Positions 5,596 through 7,713 of a stretch of 7,713 bases of DNA are shown here, in pieces. The position numbers and the translations under genes were made by a program. The notes below the pieces were generated by a model. The model saw nothing but the letters and a program-made list of their open reading frames with translations. It did no database searches and was not told the DNA's origin. The stretch lies in assembly GCA_003563455.1 (NCBI GenBank), contig PWRV01000275.1:1-7713 (forward strand). Reading direction: 5' to 3'. This DNA is from Thioalkalivibrio sp. (GTDB taxonomy: Bacteria; Pseudomonadota; Gammaproteobacteria; Ectothiorhodospirales; Ectothiorhodospiraceae). The stretch's first letter is position 1. The number at the start of each line of letters is the position of its first letter.

Positions 5596-6321
5596 ATGTC
5601 GCACGCAGTGAACGTACCCGAACATTTCATGCCAGCGCGCATCGAGCGCATCGATCAGGTGACACCGCTGATCAAGGTCTTCACGCTGGCTGCGGACCCG
5701 GAACGCTTCCACGCGCGCGCGGGCCAGTGGCTGGATCTGGTGATCCCGCGCGACGGAGAGCCCTTTGTGGGAGGTTACTCGGTGGTATCGGCGCCCCGGG
5801 ACGATGGCCGGCTGCAATTGGCAATCAAGTACGCCGACCACCACGCTGCCACGCACCATCTGCATACGGTCAGCGAGGTGGGGGACGTGGTGCTGGTTAC
5901 TGCGGGGCAGGGGACCTTCTTCTTCGAACCGGGCATGAGCCGCGAAGTGGTGCTGCTCGGTGCCGGGATCGGGGTGACGCCCCTGATCAGCATTCTGCGG
6001 CTGATCCATCGGGACGCACCGGCGGTGCACGCGCACCTGGTCTACAGCGTGGCCTCGCGGCACGAGGTGCTGTTCCCGGACGAACTCGCCGTCCTCGGCG
6101 AGGCACCGAACATCGACGTGACCCTGACCGTGACCCGCGAGGCCGAGGACTGGCGGGGGCACACGGGCCGGATCAGCCACCCGCTGCTGGAGTCGCTGAA
6201 CCTGTCGCGCGAGGCCCTCTACTATTATTGCGGCTCGCGCGAGTTCATCGAGGACATGACTGCGCTGCTGACGCAGTGGGGCATCCCCGAGCGCCAGCTC
6301 AAGTACGAGAAGTGGTGGTAG
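5596..6321 (+). CDS. FAD/NAD(P)H oxidoreductase of the OXNAD1 type (ferredoxin reductase-like)
   Basis: This 241-residue soluble protein has the two-domain ferredoxin-NADP+ reductase fold and no iron-sulfur domain. The FAD-binding barrel covers about residues 12-112, with the flavin motif GGYSVVS (59-65) and GTFFFEP (106-112). The NAD(P)-binding domain follows with LLGAGIGVTPLISIL (120-134), LVYSVASRHEVLF and YYYCGSREFIEDM (209-221). The usual Arg of the RxYS flavin motif is Gly here. That change and the terminal EKWW both match what I remember of mitochondrial OXNAD1 (VGGFS..., ...FEKWW), so this looks like a bacterial member of that subfamily rather than a classical Fpr. The electron partner is unknown. 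AAGGAT at 5585-5590 supports the ATG. It lies downstream of mazG on the same strand and convergent with nadC. Confidence 0.9.
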   Translation: MSHAVNVPEHFMPARIERIDQVTPLIKVFTLAADPERFHARAGQWLDLVIPRDGEPFVGGYSVVSAPRDDGRLQLAIKYADHHAATHHLHTVSEVGDVVLVTAGQGTFFFEPGMSREVVLLGAGIGVTPLISILRLIHRDAPAVHAHLVYSVASRHEVLFPDELAVLGEAPNIDVTLTVTREAEDWRGHTGRISHPLLESLNLSREALYYYCGSREFIEDMTALLTQWGIPERQLKYEKWW

Positions 6322-6343
6322 GCGAGGGTCGGCCGGCCGGCGG

Positions 6344-6384
6344 GGGGCAGATTTCTTGGGGGACAGATTTCAAATCTGTCCCCC
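6344..6384. repeat. Palindromic GGGGACAGATTT repeat, possible bidirectional terminator
   Basis: The arms 6358-6370 and 6372-6384 are perfectly complementary over 13 bp around a single C. A third, direct copy of the core (GGGGCAGATTTC, 6344-6355) precedes them. The element lies between convergent genes, 36 bases after the reductase stop and 15 bases beyond the nadC stop. Palindromes of this GGGGACAGATTT type are, from memory, dispersed in many proteobacterial genomes and sometimes tied to REP-associated (Y1) transposases. Its local role may be transcript termination for both genes, though only short T runs are present, within the arms. Confidence 0.7.
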
Positions 6385-6399
6385 TGGCACAGTGCACGC

Positions 6400-7284
6400 T
6401 CAGGTGAGCCGGAGCGACAGGTCGATTGCGCGGAGATTCTTGGTGAGCCCGCCCATGGAGACGTAGTCCACCTCCGTGCCGGCAATCTCGGGGAGGAGCG
6501 CCTCGGTGACGTTGCCCGAGGCCTCGGAGATCGCGCGGCCGCGAATGCGCCCGACCGCCGCGCGCAGGTCTTCCAGGGCAAAGTTGTCGAGCATCACCAC
6601 ATCGGCGCCCGCGTCCAGCGCCTGGTTCACCTCGTCCGGGCTCTCGGTTTCGACCTCGACCCAGCGGCCCTTGCCCAGCTTGCGCGCCCGGTCCACCGCG
6701 ACCTGGATGGAGCCACAGGCGATGATGTGGTTTTCCTTCACCAGCACGGCGTCCCACAGGCCCATGCGGTGGTTGTAGCCGCCCCCGCAGCGAACCGCGT
6801 ACTTCTGGGCGACGCGCAGGCCGGGCAGGGTTTTGCGGGTATCGAGGAGCCGGGTCCGGCTGCCGCTCAGCAGGCGCACCAGCCGCGCGGTCTCGGTGGC
6901 GGTCCCGCAAAGCGTCTGCAGCAGGTTCAGGGCGCTGCGCTCCGCCGAGAGGATGCCGCGAGCCGGCCCGGTGACCTCGGCAATGATCCCCGGTTCCTCG
7001 ACCCAGGCCCTTTCCTCGACAAGCCACCGCACCTGCACGCCCGGGGCGAGGGCCCGAAAACAGGCATTGAACCAGGCCTGACCGCAGAGTACCGCGGGTT
7101 CCCTGAGGTGCAGCTCCGCGCGCGTCTTCTGCCCGGAGGGCACGAGCGTCGCGGAGAGATCGCCACTGCCCAGGTCTTCCTTGAGTGCAGCCTGCACCAG
7201 CGCCTGAATCGCACCGGGGTCCGGCGCGCTGACCACTGCCTCAAACGGGTCCCGAACCGGACCCGCGTTGCGCGGCCTCTTCAT
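6400..7284 (-). CDS. nadC: Nicotinate-nucleotide pyrophosphorylase (carboxylating), quinolinate phosphoribosyltransferase
   Basis: This 294-residue cytoplasmic enzyme converts quinolinate and PRPP to nicotinate mononucleotide, CO2 and pyrophosphate, the third step of de novo NAD synthesis. The N-terminal domain carries EDLGSGDLSA (36-45) and the quinolinate-site region SAERSALNLLQTLCGTAT (113-130). The barrel domain holds DTRKTLPGLR (148-157), QKYAVRCGGGYNHRMGL (160-176), KENHI (183-187), EVET (210-213), LDN (232-234), SGN (256-258) and SMGGLTK (276-282). The substrate-binding Arg, Lys and His residues are all visible and the length equals the family norm (E. coli 297). The start has GGAGG at 7290-7294, 5 bases upstream. 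The first 20 residues are variable. Neither nadA nor nadB is in view. The start codon overlaps the stop of a doubtful upstream ORF as ATGA. Confidence 0.97.
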   Translation of the reverse strand: MKRPRNAGPVRDPFEAVVSAPDPGAIQALVQAALKEDLGSGDLSATLVPSGQKTRAELHLREPAVLCGQAWFNACFRALAPGVQVRWLVEERAWVEEPGIIAEVTGPARGILSAERSALNLLQTLCGTATETARLVRLLSGSRTRLLDTRKTLPGLRVAQKYAVRCGGGYNHRMGLWDAVLVKENHIIACGSIQVAVDRARKLGKGRWVEVETESPDEVNQALDAGADVVMLDNFALEDLRAAVGRIRGRAISEASGNVTEALLPEIAGTEVDYVSMGGLTKNLRAIDLSLRLT

Positions 7285-7469
7285 GGGCGCCTCCGCGCAA
7301 TGGGTGTTGCCGTGCGTGGGCAGAATCGACCGCCGCCAACGGTTGCTTCCGGGGCAGGAAGCTGCGATGCGCCGGCAACCGGCCTTTCCGAGGGCGATCG
7401 CGCAGGCGCGAAACGTGCGTTATCGCCGTGCCGGCGTTCCCTGAACCGCGCTCGCTGCGCCATGGTCAT
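7281..7469 (-). CDS. Doubtful 62-codon ORF overlapping the nadC start
   Basis: This frame encodes 62 residues beginning MTMAQRARF. It ends with a TGA that overlaps the nadC ATG (ATGA), as in translational coupling. A good ribosome binding site, AAGGAG (7473-7478 on the minus strand), lies 3 bases before the first ATG and 9 before a second ATG at 7463. Against it, the product is very rich in Arg, Ala and Pro, has no recognisable domain, and uses codons rare in the neighbouring genes (agg, cga, gca, cct). The frame also stays open upstream without a start, as expected by chance in GC-rich DNA. It may be a leader peptide or untranslated leader RNA of nadC. Confidence 0.25.
   Translation of the reverse strand: MTMAQRARFRERRHGDNARFAPARSPSERPVAGASQLPAPEATVGGGRFCPRTATPIARRRP
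7341..7380. repeat. Nested inverted repeats in the nadC leader
   Basis: GCTTCC (7345-7350) pairs with GGAAGC (7357-7362) around a six-base loop. An outer pair GGTTGC (7341-7346) and GCAACC (7375-7380) could form an alternative stem, because the two use overlapping bases. The region would lie in the 5' part of the nadC transcript. Two mutually exclusive stems could be regulatory, but chance is possible in such GC-rich DNA. Confidence 0.3.
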
Positions 7470-7492
7470 TCGCTCCTTCGTGCCAGCTTCCC

Positions 7493-7521
7493 TGTATAAC
7501 GGATCGGCGATGCGCTGAGAA
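7493..7521 (-). promoter_or_regulatory. Possible nadC promoter
   Basis: On the minus strand, TTCTCA (7516-7521) and TATACA (7493-7498) each match the -35 and -10 consensus at 4 of 6 bases with a 17-base spacer. Transcription would start near 7486, just upstream of the AAGGAG site of the 62-codon ORF and about 200 bases before nadC. Confidence 0.35.
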
Positions 7522-7562
7522 GGGTTGTGGCCGAACAGCCCGTTGCGCTCGAACCCGAAAAC

Positions 7563-7585
7563 GCCTTCCCCGGCCGGAGGAAGGC
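7563..7585. repeat. 7-bp hairpin with T-run on the minus strand
   Basis: GCCTTCC (7563-7569) pairs with GGAAGGC (7579-7585) around a nine-base loop. Read on the minus strand the stem is followed by GTTTTC, which resembles an intrinsic terminator for transcripts coming from the right. The neighbour on that side reads the other way, so it may instead be an intergenic palindromic repeat. Confidence 0.35.
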
Positions 7586-7613
7586 TCGGGGGCCAGTGGT
7601 CCGTCCCTTCGGC

Positions 7614-7642
7614 GTGGCAGGGCTTGCTGCCCGCGTTACACT
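7614..7642 (+). promoter_or_regulatory. Possible promoter of the gene at 7678
   Basis: GTGGCA (7614-7619) and TACACT (7637-7642) each match the sigma70 hexamers at 4 of 6 bases with a 17-base spacer. A small hairpin, GGCAG/CTGCC (7616-7631), overlaps it. Weak evidence, based on position and spacing. Confidence 0.3.
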
Positions 7643-7677
7643 CGATGCGTCCCCCTCCTCATCCTTCAGGAGACACG

Positions 7678-7713
7678 ATGCAACCGGAAAACGTCTCGCC
7701 GCGCGGCATCATC
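7678..7713 (+). CDS. Start of an unidentified gene (first 12 codons)
   Basis: An ATG at 7678 with a good ribosome binding site (AGGAG, 7668-7672, 5 bases upstream) opens a frame reading MQPENVSPRGII to the end of the window. The Shine-Dalgarno sequence and the non-coding look of the preceding DNA support a real start. Twelve residues are too few to name a family; the hydrophilic start ending in Gly-Ile-Ile does not rule out a membrane protein. It is divergent from nadC. Confidence 0.6.
   Translation, partial: MQPENVSPRGII

Larger units (their letters stand above)
7285..7677. other. Intergenic region between nadC and the gene at 7678
   Basis: These 393 bases separate two divergent genes. They hold the doubtful 62-codon ORF, two inverted-repeat hairpins and weak promoter-like sites for both directions, described separately. 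I see no tRNA, known riboswitch or mobile element here. Confidence 0.6.

Noticed and set aside
5443..6407. Frames on both strands over the OXNAD1-like gene (5443-6180 minus, 5490-6407 plus)
   Set aside because: Shadows of a gene with complete FAD and NAD motifs. The plus frame ends inside the palindromic repeat.
6299..7518. Frames overlapping nadC (6299-7027 minus, 6727-7518 plus)
   Set aside because: Out-of-frame readings of nadC with no domains.
7545..7560. tRNA-like T-loop string (GGTTCGAGC on the minus strand)
   Set aside because: No acceptor stem, anticodon arm or CCA end can be built around it.
1..7713. CRISPR array, transposase, integrase, toxin-antitoxin or phage genes
   Set aside because: I found no regularly spaced repeats and no such domains on either strand.

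Overview
The window is GC-rich, gene-dense bacterial chromosome. Gene content, codon use and the families present suggest a gammaproteobacterium. A halophilic or alkaliphilic sulfur oxidiser of the Ectothiorhodospiraceae/Thioalkalivibrio kind would fit a complete group-1 Mrp Na+/H+ antiporter and a sulfur-oxygenase-reductase-like protein, but that taxonomy is inference, not proof.

Layout. (1) Positions 1-3921, plus strand: the 3' end of mrpA, then complete mrpB, C, D, E, F and G. This is a tight operon with ATGA or 11-base overlaps, or gaps under 10 bases, and it encodes a multisubunit cation/proton antiporter. (2) Positions 3922-4138: a convergent intergenic region with a pair of inverted REP-like repeats (BIME-like) and a perfect 16-bp hairpin. 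(3) Positions 4139-4588, minus strand: a 149-residue single-domain protein that looks like the iron-binding N-terminal half of sulfur oxygenase reductase (SOR). A good sigma70-type promoter precedes it, and this promoter overlaps a consensus -10 pointing the other way toward mazG. (4) Positions 4718-6321, plus strand: mazG (NTP pyrophosphohydrolase) and a ferredoxin-reductase-type flavoprotein of the OXNAD1 type, probably co-transcribed. (5) Positions 6322-6399: a convergent gap with a 13-bp palindromic repeat built on GGGGACAGATTT. (6) Positions 6400-7284, minus strand: nadC of NAD biosynthesis, possibly translationally coupled to a doubtful 62-codon upstream ORF. (7) Positions 7285-7677: a 393-base region with several hairpins and weak divergent promoters. 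(8) Position 7678 to the end: the first 12 codons of an unidentified plus-strand gene.

How the genes work together. The Mrp subunits form one membrane complex for Na+ export, pH homeostasis and proton-motive-force coupling. MazG and NadC are housekeeping nucleotide and cofactor enzymes. The OXNAD1-like reductase is a predicted NAD(P)H/flavin electron-transfer protein of unknown partner. The SOR-like protein is the most interesting item: it keeps the His-x3-His...Glu iron ligands and the TFW...HEExHR block of SOR at half the usual length, with its own promoter and no sulfur genes in view. I see no CRISPR array, tRNA, rRNA, transposase or phage gene.
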